From assembly GCA_905221605.1 (NCBI GenBank), contig CAJNDS010002117.1:62001-126000 (forward strand): a stretch of 64,000 nucleotides of DNA, in the 5' to 3' direction. The notes below the pieces were generated by a model that did no database searches, was not told the origin of the DNA, and was given only the letters and a program-made list of their open reading frames with translations. Positions 24,254 through 40,640 of this stretch are shown in pieces; the stretch's first letter is position 1, and every line of letters begins with the position of its first letter. The stretch is from Symbiodinium natans. Taxonomy: Eukaryota > Sar > Dinophyceae > Suessiales > Symbiodiniaceae. The translations under genes and the position numbers were made by a program.

Positions 24254-25605
24254 CTGAGAGACAATTACCCGCACGGCCACATACGGCCACGTTTTGAACA
24301 TGCCTTGCCCTTCGGGCACTTCGGAGAGCCTTCAGCCATTTTGCACGCATTTCTGGAGTACTTTCGGGATTTCACGAACCGCAGCGAGGCGGAAAGTGCT
24401 TTTCTTTTCGCATATGGCATTAATGTGTAATCATTACGTTGCAGAGGGGCCTGAGATGGCCTGAGAGGGTACAGGCAATTACTATCAATTACTAAATCCG
24501 ACTCCGACAGCTAAGATTCCGTCTGGACCGCTGCTAGCCAGCAGCTCTCGACGGCGCGCCCGCGCCTTTGCAGCCCATACTAGTCCACTGAATTCTGGCT
24601 CCAAAGGCTCTTCCGGGTTTCCTTGCACCCGGTGCGTAGCAAAGACGTAACACTTACCAGTTTGATGCCTACTGTCCGTTGCATCTATACATATATATAT
24701 ATATATGTATATATGTATAGTCAATATATGTTAATGTAATTTATGAAGGAGTCATTGGACCTCACTGACACACTGCATTGGATCTCCACTCCAAACTTCT
24801 AGCTCACTCACACCGTCTTAACAGGACATAACCGGTCACACCCTGTGCCTTTATGGAACCGATTTTGGAGGGGCATGGAGGCGCAAATCAACTTTGTCAT
24901 ATATTATTCAAAACCCGGCCTCTGGGTCGGTTGCAAACATAGGTACCTGTGGGCCATAGCATCATCAGCCGTCCGTGCTGTACTTTACTGTACTCTGTGC
25001 TCTGTACTCCGTCCCGTTTTTGCATTGCCCGCCTCCTCGGCAGCTAGATCGGGTGGCTGGGGTGTTGGCCTTGGCACTGGTCTCCGCTTGGCTCAAGTCC
25101 ATTCGGCTTCGTGGCATATCACTCTAACAGAGTCATGTGCCCACACTGTAGCGCGTGTTGCCGCCTGTGCCGCCTCTCTCCTCCTCCACCTCTTCATCGT
25201 CTTCCTAAGTTTTGCTCTTCTTGCTTGTCCACGTTCCCAGTATGTCCTCCCCTTGCTCTCACTTGTTTAAAGACATTGTGGTGCTGCTGCTCATGTCTCG
25301 CCTTCGGCCCCCTCCCCACCCCCGCATAGTCCCACCGACCTCCCGCGTGCGAGGCATAGCGAGGCGAGGCTTTCCAGAGTTTTGCCTCTCTCTATGACTT
25401 GGCACGCTATGCTTGCCTTCTTCTTCTTCTCTCTTCACGTCTGTGTTGTAGCAGCTCAGACGACCTCGCGGGTCTCATCAGCCAGATCGTTGGAGCGGAC
25501 TGTTTATCGTAACTCGCGTACGAGACACAGATGTTTAACCAGACAGCTCTACATGAGTCTAGATGCCGTGCAAAGCTCTGTTTGTGCAGCCCTGTCTCAT
25601 CACTC
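24254..25605. other. Mostly spacer
   Basis: Holds an AT microsatellite at 24.69 kb and C/T-rich sequence at 25.1-25.4 kb. A minus-strand scrap near 24.50-24.63 kb (WAAKARARRRELLASSGPDG) looks coding but stands alone. No gene is supported. Confidence 0.35.
24685..24719. repeat. AT-rich palindromic microsatellite
   Basis: Alternating TA with embedded TATGTATA, largely self-complementary and so able to extrude as a hairpin. Confidence 0.8.
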
Positions 25606-25765
25606 AGAGCAAGGCCGGCTTCTCCTGCGCATAGGCCGCGAGCCTCTCCTGCACTGTCAAGGGAGCCCCCCAGATCCTGCTGAAGTTTTCTCATGCTTCG
25701 AAACGGCTACCTTGGCTGCCTTGGCTTCTTTCGCTACTTTGCATGGGACATCTTCGTCCCTCAGC
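25606..25765 (-). CDS. Candidate exons, alanine/lysine-rich helix, unknown
   Basis: A minus-strand fragment ending at 25711 reads DEDVPCKVAKEAKAAK and is followed directly by GT. A second at about 25675-25606 reads APLTVQERLAAYAQEKPALL before a stop. Both have the charged helical style of the other mini-exons. The connection between them is not resolved and no family is recognised. Confidence 0.3.
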
Positions 25766-29690
<3,925 letters not shown>

Positions 29691-29695
29691 TTCTA

Positions 29696-30081
29696 GAGCG
29701 CAGCCCCGCAACCCAAGGGCACCACATCTGAATCCGAACACACATGTGGAAGATTCGAGAAGAATGTGTCCTGCTCTTGTGAACTGCCGAAGCCCTCAAC
29801 CCCGGACCCTTGCGAACCCTCAGCCTCAAACCGCGCATGTTGGCTGCCGGACAGTAGAAAGGCAAAGGCTGTGTTCAAAGAGTCATGTTCCCTGATACCA
29901 AAGTGCGAGTGATGAGGCGAAACTGAGCCCGCCCACGACGACACAGGCTCTCACAGAGGCCATGTCTCCCCCTGTCCGCGATGAAGTCACCGAGCGCCGA
30001 CCGTACCGTCACCCGGCCCTCCAGAGTGATCCCCGCTGTCGGACGGATCGCAACTTGTTTCAACCAAGCCCCAGCTTTCAT
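29696..30081 (-). CDS. Unidentified small protein, two exon-like frames
   Basis: An ATG at 30081 opens a frame reading MKAGAWLKQVAIRPTAGITL and on to SALGDFIADRG. It overlaps, in another frame, a second stretch (LNTAFAFLLSGSQHARFE and on to DSDVVPLGCGAAL) that ends in a stop near 29696. The natural reading is two exons with a short intron near 29.90-29.95 kb, but I could not fix the junction. It lies downstream of the stop of coiled-coil gene B. No family recognised. Confidence 0.35.
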
Positions 30082-30291
30082 TCGAGCCGGGGCTTCCGGA
30101 GGTCATGGGGGGATCCCACGTAAAAAAGGACTGAATCGGTATGCGTTCTAGGCCTTAGACTGGAGAGTAGCCCCTGACCGATAAACGAGCCGCGAACGCG
30201 CCCCAGGATGGCTCCGTCATTGGGCTTCTCCCCCCTCCCTCTAACCCAGCTTTGGGGAGGGAGCTCTCTCGTAACCAATGCCAAAATGCAA

Positions 30292-33200
30292 CTACCAATT
30301 GATGAATCGCAAGGCTTCAGAGAGCACGACGTGCTCTGAGCTCTCAAGGCCCAAGCGTTGCTGCAAACGTTCAACATCAGCGGTCAGCTTCTCGTTGGCA
30401 ATCAGAAGCTCCTGGGCAATGTCTCACAGTGCCTCGATGTGACCCACAAGCAGACCCAAAGAAGAGGTGACATACTTAAAATCAGACCAAAAGCACTGCA
30501 AAGCACTTTCACGACCTGTACAGAAATTTAGTTGTGAGGCAGCATTTGCAGCCCGTGGCCTTTTCGCGCTTGAAGCTTGCAGCATCCGGGGTAAACACCT
30601 CAGCGAAATTTCACGGAGCTGCCCAATGATTGAGGAGGAATCTTCCGGTCCATCCGAACAATTCCTTGCACCTGTGCTTAGCTTGGACATGCTCGGATGC
30701 CATTGGGTCATTGAGGCCATCGAGGCGCGAACGAACTTGCTGGGCGCAAGCAGGGCTCGGCCTTAGGGGACGTCTTGGGACACTGAAGATAAAAGGTGCC
30801 GCTTCTGAAGACTGTTGTCCATCGAGACTCGTGCCGTCATCCATCCAGTCCCTTTCAGAGAGACGCACCGAGATCCTTTTATGGCGAATATGTTGCCAGT
30901 AACATGACAGTCTCGGCCTGTCCAATGTCGCCTCACCAGTCCCCTTCAGGGTCAGGCCTTGCAGCCAACTAGACATGAGACAAATCGCTGGCCGCCAACA
31001 TGCTGCAATTTTTACTGGAAACGTGCACGTGGCACATGATTGAGAGGTAAGCGATAAGCAGCTGGCCGACGGATCTGTCAGTGCGCCACTTACGGCAGTA
31101 AGCATGCAGACTGTCAAGTTGCAGGAGTGTTGCAAGTGCAATATCTGTCAGCTTGGATCTGTAGCTAAGCCAGATGACGACTTCTCCACTCCCCCGCATG
31201 CAAGCCCCTTAAGGGCAGCAAATGGCGAGGGTCACGTCTGAGCCCAGGAGTAGCGACACGAAACATGTCCAGACCAACGAGTCTTGGCCACCACAAAAAT
31301 ATCGCCGTCAGCAGAAACTCAGTCATGCCATGATCTGTCACTTCGTTCCCACTTTTCTTGCAATAAGCGCAGCTCGCAAGAAAGTGCTGGGAGGGTAAGG
31401 TCACAGCCATCTGAGCACTCCCCGTTTCGACATACCTGGAGAGCCTGGCGCGGGAGCCTCGAGCATCGTGGAACCACCCCTCTGAAATTGTCCATGCCGT
31501 CTTTGGAGGGGTGCCTTCGATGGCGAAACAAAGGCACAGCTACTGGCAGCGCATCTTTACGATGGCTGCACGCTTTGGGATTCTGCTGTGCCAACTGGGT
31601 CCATGTTCCCCGCTGTAGTCGAGGGAGTTGGAGCTTCAAGGCGTCGACTGTCTGAGCGTTTTGTCAAACAAGGGCCACAAGTCAATATGTTCATAAACAC
31701 TCCAATGAAGAATGGATGTGGCCCTGGTCGCTGTCGCTGTAGGCACTCCTAGGCATTTCCTAGGCATTCCTGGTGATCCCTGGAAATTCCTAATTTCAGG
31801 GATTCCCTGGGAGGTGGTACCCGAAAATCAATGGGTATCCTCCACGGAGGCCGTACCTAAACGGCTGAAACAACATTCCTGTCATTTAGCTTCTGGTAAT
31901 CCACCCTGTGTTCCAGCATGATGCTCTAAAATATTCGCCCTTCTGCTGTGTGAGTGGTGCGCTGGGCCACAGAATGCGTACAAGAGCCTGTAAGAGATGC
32001 GAAGGACATCTGCTAGCCCAAAATTGTCTTCGATCCGTGCCAACATGCGTAAAAAAAGTTATTCTGGTACATCACGTGTTCCATGCTACTGCGCAATGAC
32101 ACCCATGCGCCATCATCGGCTCACGAACAGCAATTACCAGTTGTTCGACGAGAGCTCCTGCGTATCGCAATCCCCTGTACTGGTATCACGTGAGTAAAGT
32201 AGAATGTGGTGAGTCTTGTGCTCGGCCTCCTGAAATGAAGTGCCGCGGCTTTAAACGAAGGCAGGCAAGACTGGATGCGTTGCGATGAGATACTTCTGCC
32301 TATGTTAGCGTTCAAGCCCCGTCTGTACATCGTGAGAGACCTCAACTTGAAGCAATTGCTAAGCCGTGTTGTCACCCATGGCTTTGCAGCCTTCGCGATC
32401 GCACATACCTTGCCTGGAGCATGGGGTTTGCTCGCGGTCGGCACTGCTGCCGGGGAAAATTGCTGACTTCTTCGGGACTCAGTGGTCCTCTGAATGCGTT
32501 TCAAATCGGCTTCTTTGCACCGCGGAAGTGGACACAGTGATCCACTTGGAAGGCGATGATGTGATCTCCGGCGTGGCCACCAAAATCAATTTCAGCTTCA
32601 CACAGGGTCGTGCTGTTTTTTGACCATTCGGAAATCGCCTGACTACGACCTGCCTACATCATAGAGTGGAACAAGAGACAGGTGGATCACGCCGCCACCT
32701 TCTTCTGCCTCGGCTTCAATGCGATAGGAACTTCAGTCAGGACATGTATGCTTTGCTGAACAACAGACATTGGAACAATCGCGCAGATCAAAAGATCACA
32801 AGCCATATGAATTCCATCCCCTCTCCAAGACACATTGCCTCAACGATGGCTTCTCCAATCTCCCCCACAGAGCGAATCGAGCGAATCGAGCGCGCAAAGG
32901 AAACGCAGCTGAGGCACCAGGGCAACTTGAACCCCTTGGCCGCTTTGGCCTGGGCTCACAGAAACTTTCCGTCATTTTCCGCCAGTCCTTTTGCACAAAA
33001 TACCTTGAGTCGAGGGATCCTCTTTGGGCATCGCAGCCAACAAAGGCCCCCGCCTGGAGATCAGCAGCGGTCTTCTGTGCTGCCGCTGCCTCCTGAGCTG
33101 CCCTGGCCTGAGAACACGAGAGCCGCCCCATGAGAGGCTGATTCCCTTTTTGCGAGTGCTTGAAAATGCTTGAACTGGCACTTGCCTGAGCTGCCACAGC

Positions 33201-35264
33201 TTGACGAACACGCTCCTCCAGCCAGAACACAACTTCTGTCGGTTCTTTGTTGTACAGCTCGGTACACTGTTGCTATGCAGGAAAGCTTGCGTACAACCAG
33301 GAAAGCGAACGTAGTTCCTGCGCTGCTGAGGCTTTCTCAAGCAGGCCCGCTGCCTTTGCACAGAACAAAGCACTGGAGATCGAGCTACAATCAGCTACAA
33401 TCAGCTACAACGAACAACGGCAGTTCGTGTTCAACTTGTGACGGCCTGCGCGGCGGAGGCGCTCTGTGCATCCTGGACTGCCTTCAACTCCGCCAGCTTC
33501 GCCTCCTTCGAGAAGCGTGCTGTGTTTTTTCAAGGATCTAACATGAGCAGCTGGCCCTGGCCCCTGGTCCAACACATTCCGGCTAATTCCAACCCATTCG
33601 TCCCCGCCCCCGGCCTCAACAAGCTGCTTTGCAGCTGCAGCTTCACTCTGGGCCTGGCCCGATCTCTCTGTCCCTCAGATGCTTGGATACGTTCAAAGAG
33701 ACTTCCGTGCCCTGCGGACCTTGGCCTCGGCTCGACGCGCCTCGCACGATATCTGAGAATCTCAAAAGAACCCAGGAAAGCTCGTTGTCACGGTTTCCCA
33801 AGTGTTCATGGATTACAACCTAGCTTTTCTACCAACAGACAACGTGAGCATGCGAACACCACAATGTCTTGTGCCTCTGCGATCTCTGTCTCGAGCGTGG
33901 CCGTGTGCGCCTCTCGCTGAAAACGGGCACCCGCTTCATTAACGAAGCCACTACCAGAACAACTGAGTGCGCATTTCTGACATCTATCTGCCTGTGCAGC
34001 ACGCACCGACGCATCAACCTTCAGAGCATTCAAAGAGAACCGCATCCGTTCGGAGTCTTTTCTCGCTTCATGACAGCCACTGATCAGGGTCACAGCCCAC
34101 TGATCATAACTACGCTCTTGCAGCAGTTTTATCAGTTTTCCCTTTTCGCTTCTGAGCGGGAGAGACGCTCAGGCGTGCCGGGCATGCCCGCCCGTGCACG
34201 TGGTCACGTCAGATGGTGGGTCGTTTGCCATTGCCCTTCGGCTGGGAGACACTTAGCCCCCGGCTACCCCCTTCCACACAACCGCCCTCAAATCTAGAAG
34301 GGACGATTTTCTCCACCACCTGGCCCCCCCCACCCACGCTCCAAGGCGCGCACTTTGCGGTGCGGTCGGAGTGATTTCAGACGAAGCGCGTATATGTACT
34401 GACATCCAGCCTCGTGTGTCCTGCTACCCCCATGGCTGCATATGGCCGTACAACACTACGCCACTCGAGATTGCGCGGGACACCCATCCTCCCCCACAAG
34501 ATCGGCACACAACCCCGCAACACACGGCTAGGTAACAATCGCCATCATCCCGGGAAATCCCTGCACAGGAAACCTTATTTATGGGGATCATGTTCACATT
34601 CCCCTCTGTGCTTCTCCCCGCTCGGAGCAATACTTAGCTGCGCCGCGACGCGGGCTTCACCCACGCCGCAGTGCCGCCAACTCGGAAAGACCCTAGCCTT
34701 ACATTGTACATCCTTCAACATATCCCTCTCCCCTACACACTAGGTATTCTTATTCTTCTTCTTCTTCTTCTTCTTCTTCTTCTTCTTCTTCTTCTTCTTC
34801 TTCTTCTTCTTCTTCTTCTTCTTCTTCTTCTTCTTCTTCTTCTTCTTCTTCTTCTTCTTCTTCTTCTTCTTCTTCTTCTTCTTCTTCTTCGTCTTCTTCT
34901 TCTTCTTCTTCTTCTTCTTCTTCTTCTTCTTCTTCTTCTTCTTCTTCTTCTTCTTCTTCTTCTTGAGCACAGCTTCGGGGAGGGACCAACCCCCCCCCCT
35001 CCCCGCGTGCGCTAGGCGCACCCAGATCACGCGTCTAGGGCAGGCTGTTTTTTGTCTCTCTATTTCTGTCTTTCTGTCCTTCCTTCTTTCTTGCTTTCAC
35101 GGGGGGAATACCCCTGCGCTGCAGCGCCCCTGCTTAGGGCAATCTCACTCTCGCTCTCTCTTTCATTCTTTCTTTCTTCCGTGGGGCTAGGGGTCATCCT
35201 CCGGGCGAGTTCCCCCCCCTCTGTTTGTAGGGTACGTCAGATTGATGTCAGAGGTTACCGGTGG

Positions 35265-35311
<47 letters not shown>

Positions 35312-38300
35312 TCTCTCTCCACGCTAAGCCCTCCCGAAGGGGAGCTGCCCCGAAGGGAGCGCAAAGTCCGATGGTCCGTCTGATTGGTGCCCCACGGTTT
35401 TCGCGGTGCGTTTGTGAGGGGGGTTGAGGGTTCCATCAATTTCACAACGAATCTCCCTCCCCCCTCACTCTCTCTTCTTCTTCTTCTTCTTCTTCTTCTT
35501 CTTCTTCTTCTTCTTCTTCTTCTTCTTCTTCTTCTTCTTCTTCTTCTTCTTCTTCTTCTTCTTCTGCTTCTTCTTCTTCTTCCCAGCGAAGGCGCCCCCC
35601 CCGAGAGGAGGACACCGTTCTCTCTCTTTCTTTCTTTCTTTCGGAGGGCATGGAGGCCGGAGCCTCCGGGCGTCATCGCCCGCCGTTCTCTCTCTCTCTC
35701 TCTCTCTGTGCTTCTCGCTTCGCCCAAGCTCCGCACATTCATGGTTTGGAGGCCTTCTTGGAGTGTGACTGCCCTATCCTGAGCAGAGAAGTAGCCAAGC
35801 GAATGAATACGGCTGTGTTCGACATGCAGACAAACATGCAGAGATGAAGTCCTGCGATTTCATGATCTCTGCTGACAGTCGATGCTTCTCCTTGGCCTGG
35901 TTCTCCAAGGCTGCCTGACAAGTTTTCAACAAATCAAAACGGGCAATGCGGCAATGCGTCACTAGATCAATAAGGACCGACAGACATTGGATAACTGAGT
36001 CATGAGGTCTCCGGCAGGAGGGTCGAATCGGCATGTGGCGGACACACGCTGGACAATTGTGATAAGCTTTTGAGACGGATGTGTTTGTTCTGAAAAGGGA
36101 TACAGTTATTGCTGGATGCGGCTGAGGGTTGCTGAAGCGATCGTTTTTCGGAAATTACCGTGTCATACATTCACCAAACACTACATGCATGTACATGCCC
36201 TATGAGTTTCTTATGTTTGGGGTCAAGGGCCTAGGGAATTGATCGGTTGATACTGATTCTGATCGCACGCGCGCAACACGCTCCTTTCGCATCCCAATCG
36301 CAAGCGACAGCGCTCTCGCTCTTTCTTCCGGAGGAGCTCTCGCATCGATCGCCTAGGCCTTGTGTGCTCTGGACAGGCATCGCGGCAAATCGTGCTCGTG
36401 CCTGTATGTCGTGTGTCCTGTGTGACTGCGTGCCTTGCGTACGCAAGATTGCGCGTACTCGCCTCGATCCTGTGCAGTTTTCAGGATGCACGACTGACGA
36501 GGTACCAAGCCTGCATCCTCTTTACCTCCGCTGCCAGCTTGTTGTTGTCCTCCTCACACTCTTGCAGCCGATACCTGTTCATACCGGTTGGGTTCAAAGT
36601 GTAGCATTGCTGCAAGTCGCAAGCTGAGCGGAAACAACTCCTTGGTCAGATCGAATCGCACTAAGGACGAGGCGACAGAACTTTTTCGTTCTGAGCCTGG
36701 TCCTCCAGCAGGGTTATGCGGTCCTGGCGCTGGCAGAATGAAATCTGTATTCTTGCTGCATGGACGACAGATGACAATAGATAGCATGCGATGACAAGCA
36801 TGCACATGCATGCACATGCATGCACATGCATGCACATGCATGCACATGAATGCACATGAATGCACATGAATGCACATGAATGCACATGAATGCACATGCT
36901 GACATTGACATGTAGACCTTGATTCCGCTAGGATATGCCAGTGTCATCTAGGGCCCACGGGCCTTCAGATTCTTCTCATCTGCTTCCATCAACGGAATGA
37001 TCTGCTTGAGAGCCTGCTCCCTCGGGACAGATGTCTTACCAGGTGGCTGTCAGCCACTGCAACAGGCCCGCTACAAGGACTACAAGATCTGAGGACGTCC
37101 GGTCAGCCCGACCGAAGAGCTCACAACAGAAGTGCCAGGGTCTGGGCCTGACTTCTGTCTTCTTGAAGCTCTCCTGGTCGAGGCGATGCAAAGCAACGAA
37201 GCTGGACTTTCCTGCGGGGCTCATGGCTCAAAGGCAACCCAGTTTCCTGCACACGTTGTTCGCGCACGAGGGCCGCCTGCTTCTCCTCCAGTGAGCACAT
37301 GTGCGAATCTTGCCAGTGCCACATACAATGATCCACATGGCTCCTGCTGCAGCTTCTTCTGCTCTGTCGAGAGCCCTGGCAGAGGGATGCGAAATTACTT
37401 GCGATGGCCGGCCTACCTCCTTTTGCCAGTGGATAGCAACGGCATGTCCAGCACCGGCATGAGCACCTCAACTGAGGGCCTTGCGCTGTGAATTGGCTTG
37501 AGCTAACTGCAATCGGCTGGATAGCTCCTTCCAAGGCAACACAAATCTCCATCACAGACCTGTCCTCGAGCCCTAATTACTAAACACACGCCGGCAGGCA
37601 CAAGCCTGAAGCATCGTAAGTTTATGCAATCTCGCGGGCTCACGGTATTCCTGCCTGATTCTTGTTGTTCTGCGCCAGGAGTACGTTCTCAGCAGCCTGC
37701 ACCTGGAATGCAGCAGTGCTCCGATGTGCTCCAATTGCGCAAAATCTGCCCATAGCCACCCACTCTATTCGCCGAGGCCTCGGGCCCTGAGTCTGGAGAA
37801 CTTTTGGTACGCTGTTGCTGGGAAAAATTGTCGCACCCTCTTGTTCCAAATGTATGCCACTGGAAGGGGGCCCGTCGTGAGCGGGTTTCTTGTAAACCCT
37901 AGGCCGCAAACAGGGGCCCGGAGACACGTAGCCGTACATACACGGACAAGTTGCATGCACATGTCATAAGTACTGACTGTGCTCAAGAGCGTGTCCTCAA
38001 TTGCACGGAACACTCTGCTAAAGAAGATCCTGCAACGCCCTTTAGAGGCTGTGCATGAGCCTTGACGTTGGAGTTGGCAATTCTCTTTCTGAAGCCACCA
38101 GTATGCTCCTTGAATTCTCCCTTCATGCCGAAGTTTGGTTGAGTTTCTCGCCGCATCGGGTAGATCATTAGAGGAGGGACTTCCACCTCCAGATTCCGAA
38201 AGAGATCCATGTCAGATTCGCCCCAACTTTCATCTGGAATTTCCTCCACTGGCATAGTCCGAAACGAAACACAATTTTGCATGTTGTCAAGATTGTTCAA

Positions 38301-40640
38301 GTTGTTTTTGTCTACAGCTACACCTCTCACCTTCGCCCTGCTGACAGCATACTGTCTGGCCGACGGCCCAGATGCGCATAGCCCGTCGCCCGTTCCCCTC
38401 CGCCATGTCCGAATTTCATCGTCGCCGGGGTACCCATGGCAGTGAATGATCTGCCGTGGTGCTTGTCGGTTGTTAATGCGGCGAGAGCTCGGGCACCCGC
38501 TGCCATCATGCAGCGGGGTACTTGAGCAACACTTAATATTGCAACAGTCTGTGTCTGTGGCGCGTCACCTTCTGAGTCAGCGCAACGATCTGCTCCTTGC
38601 AGGTGCGAAGTTCTGCCTGCACCTGCGGCAATGTGTCAAGGCACGCTCACCTTACACTACTTCACGACTTGCAGTCGCAGAAACTAGCAGAACTTCCTCA
38701 AGAACCTCCTGGGTGAGAGCTGACATGCGAAGCCTCGTCGTTGAAGTGCATAGCTGACTGAAGCCTTGGCCGTCAAGACGCTGCACGAGGGCCAGTGGGC
38801 ACGTGACATCAGCGCCTGTGCAAACATGCGCTCTGTGTGAGTGTGTATCTGCGCATCTGCTGAGGGGGTGACGCAGCCTGCTTCGTTTGCAACACGTTGC
38901 GCAAGTCCTTCTCCTATCCAAGAGCCGTGACTGGCCTCCTAGGGTTCTAGAGGTTCTCACATTCTTTATGCGCATTCGGCATTCGATGCGGCAGCCAGCA
39001 ATCTTAATAGATGCTTCCATGAAATTCTTGTGTTGGTCGAAAGCGTACAAATACGCTTCGGACAGGTGCAGCACAGGGCATCCTTGGTCACAGCTTCTTT
39101 CCTCTCCACCTGCCGAAGACTTGCAGTATACAAGGGCAGCGCATGGGCTTTTGATTGATGGTGCGACTTTGACCTAGCGTCTGCCCTGCCGGGCCTCACG
39201 CGTTTCCTCCAGCTCCCTCGCAATAGCGCAGCACGACATGCGCAGAAACAGAATAAAAATGATAGTATGAGAAATACTGCGAGACGGCCTTTGCAGCTCC
39301 TCTCTACAATGAATAAGAAGTCAGGCCTCACGCTCTGCTGCAAACGCGTGGTTGCCATGGTGAGTTGGTCCAACTTCACCTGGCTCCAGCTGAATGTGCA
39401 ACTATGTCAAGCTATGATGCCTTCCTTGTTCTGATTCGATGGCTGCGCCATTGTTGTGTAGACGACCAGACTATCCGAAAATGGACGTGGTAGAGGATAC
39501 TGGGAGCAGATCTGCCTCCTTCTCCTTTGATTCGCCCTCGAGCTGCGAGATTTTGGCAGCATTCTTCTTCTCCACTTCCCTCAGGGGCTCAGTCTCTTTT
39601 TCAGGGACGCCCGCAAAACTGCATTCTCCTTCATTGCAGATAATGAGAATCTGAACTCTCCAATTCTTCGACGCTAGTACCTTGAACTCCGACACATGCC
39701 ATGTTCTAACTAGACCTACCCGGTAGCATTCGGCAATACTGCCTCAAGTTTCTCTCAAGAGCATTCACCTCTTCCTGCAGCTCACTGCAGCTCTCCTCAA
39801 GGGCAGGTGCAAACTGGGTGCTCATTGGTGGGAAATACGTCGGTGACTTCTGCAAGCTGCAAGTTAGCGTTGCGCCTGCGATTGCAAAGACAAAGACTGG
39901 GCAAGCTCGAGCTTGTCGTTCGCATCATCGTAGATGCTCTGGACACGGTGCCAGCCAAACAAGGACACCAGCAGAGTCTCGCGTTTGCAGATGCAACTGC
40001 AGGCAATTGCATCACTGCTGTAGAGAAACAGCATGTCTAGTTGTTTGTTGAGTTTCTGTTTTTTTGTAAGTTCTTTATGTACCATGACATCACGAACATC
40101 TAAGGGTTTCTCCGTCGAGAACGCCCTTAAAAAAGCTTTTGCCGACACAGGCTTACATAAGAAGAGTGCTAATCAGCAGCTTTGTTCCATGCAGGCACAC
40201 GCAAATTTTGTGTGACATCTATGACGTGCACCGCACCTGCAACGCGCGGATACGCGACTTCAGGTTGTCTTTCATGCCTGCAGGATGCTTGACAATGCTT
40301 GGCACGGGGACAATAACTCTGCTCTTTGCCTAAGAACCCCAGCCAAAATACGAGATAGTCATGCCTATTGTGCGAGGAGCAGACTGGGCTTCCCTGCGCA
40401 TGTGAGAGCTGAGCTCTTCCTGCAGTCTGAGAGGAGCTGTACAGTTGCAATCCTCCTCGAAGTTGGCCAAACTCTAAAACGCAACACGCCGTCCTCAAGC
40501 TGCTTCTTGAATGCGTCGTTGTTCCGCTGCATCTCAGAGGTGATCGTGCTTTGCCTGAAGTTCAGAGCTGGTCTTGATGTAAAAGCAAAACTCTGGATGC
40601 TGTGCTCTTTCGCCATTTCGACCCAAAATTCACGGTCTGC
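30292..40640 (-). CDS. Coiled-coil gene B, many mini-exons, paralogue of gene A
   Basis: A long series of minus-strand exons of 30-75 bases, nearly all coding for coiled coil. Phase-checked examples: 40277-40237 (MKDNLKSRIRALQ), 39938-39876 (IYDDANDKLELAQSLSLQSQ), 38622-38569 (VQAELRTCKEQIVALTQK), 36574-36511 (YRLQECEEDNNKLAAEVKRM), 35914-35852 (AALENQAKEKHRLSAEIMKS), 33653-33615 (AQSEAAAAKQLVE), 33519-33446 (KEAKLAELKAVQDAQSASAA), 33215-33186 (ERVRQAVAAQ) and 33107-33054 (ARAAQEAAAAQKTAADLQ). The proposed last exon, 30411-30292, reads LLIANEKLTADVERLQQRLG and on to INW and TAG. Donors mix GT, GC and GA. Introns hold GAA arrays and other repeats. A coding-like frame at 38.0-38.3 kb (PVEEIPDESWGESDMDLFRN) may be a non-coil exon. 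Start unknown. It may be a structural protein, with no family recognised. Whether everything to 30.3 kb is one gene is inferred. Confidence 0.6.
34753..34964. repeat. GAA/TTC trinucleotide array, about 70 units
   Basis: Uninterrupted except for one GTC at about 34891-34893. On the minus strand, the sense strand of gene B, it reads GAA/AAG/AGA. Poly-Leu, poly-Glu and poly-Lys open frames across it are artefacts. Confidence 0.95.
35269..35310. repeat. CT dinucleotide array
   Basis: About 20 CT units in a wider pyrimidine-rich tract between the two TTC arrays. A shorter CT run follows at about 35690-35706. Confidence 0.9.
35474..35582. repeat. Second GAA/TTC trinucleotide array, about 36 units
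   Basis: Same motif and strand polarity as the array at 34.75 kb, with one interruption (CTGCTTC near 35566). Both lie between exons of gene B. Confidence 0.95.
36799..36899. repeat. Ten-base minisatellite with a variant switch
   Basis: About ten units: the first half is TGCACATGCA, the second half TGCACATGAA. The change happens once and then persists. The TGCATGCA parts are palindromic. It sits in a gene B intron next to the exon encoding QDRITLLEDQAQNEKV (about 36.74 kb). Confidence 0.9.

Noticed and set aside
24032..24430. 132-codon plus-strand frame
   Set aside because: It is antisense to the ADP-ribosylglycohydrolase-like exon, which has family motifs and an in-phase junction.
32275..33133. 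Plus-strand frames opposite gene B exons
   Set aside because: Overlap the well-supported minus-strand coiled-coil exons near 33.1 kb or lack partner exons; strand could not be decided at 32.5 kb, so no call was made.
34671..35768. Poly-Leu, poly-Phe, poly-Glu, poly-Lys and poly-Arg open frames of 80-160 codons
   Set aside because: They are translations of the TTC/GAA arrays; every frame of such a repeat is open.
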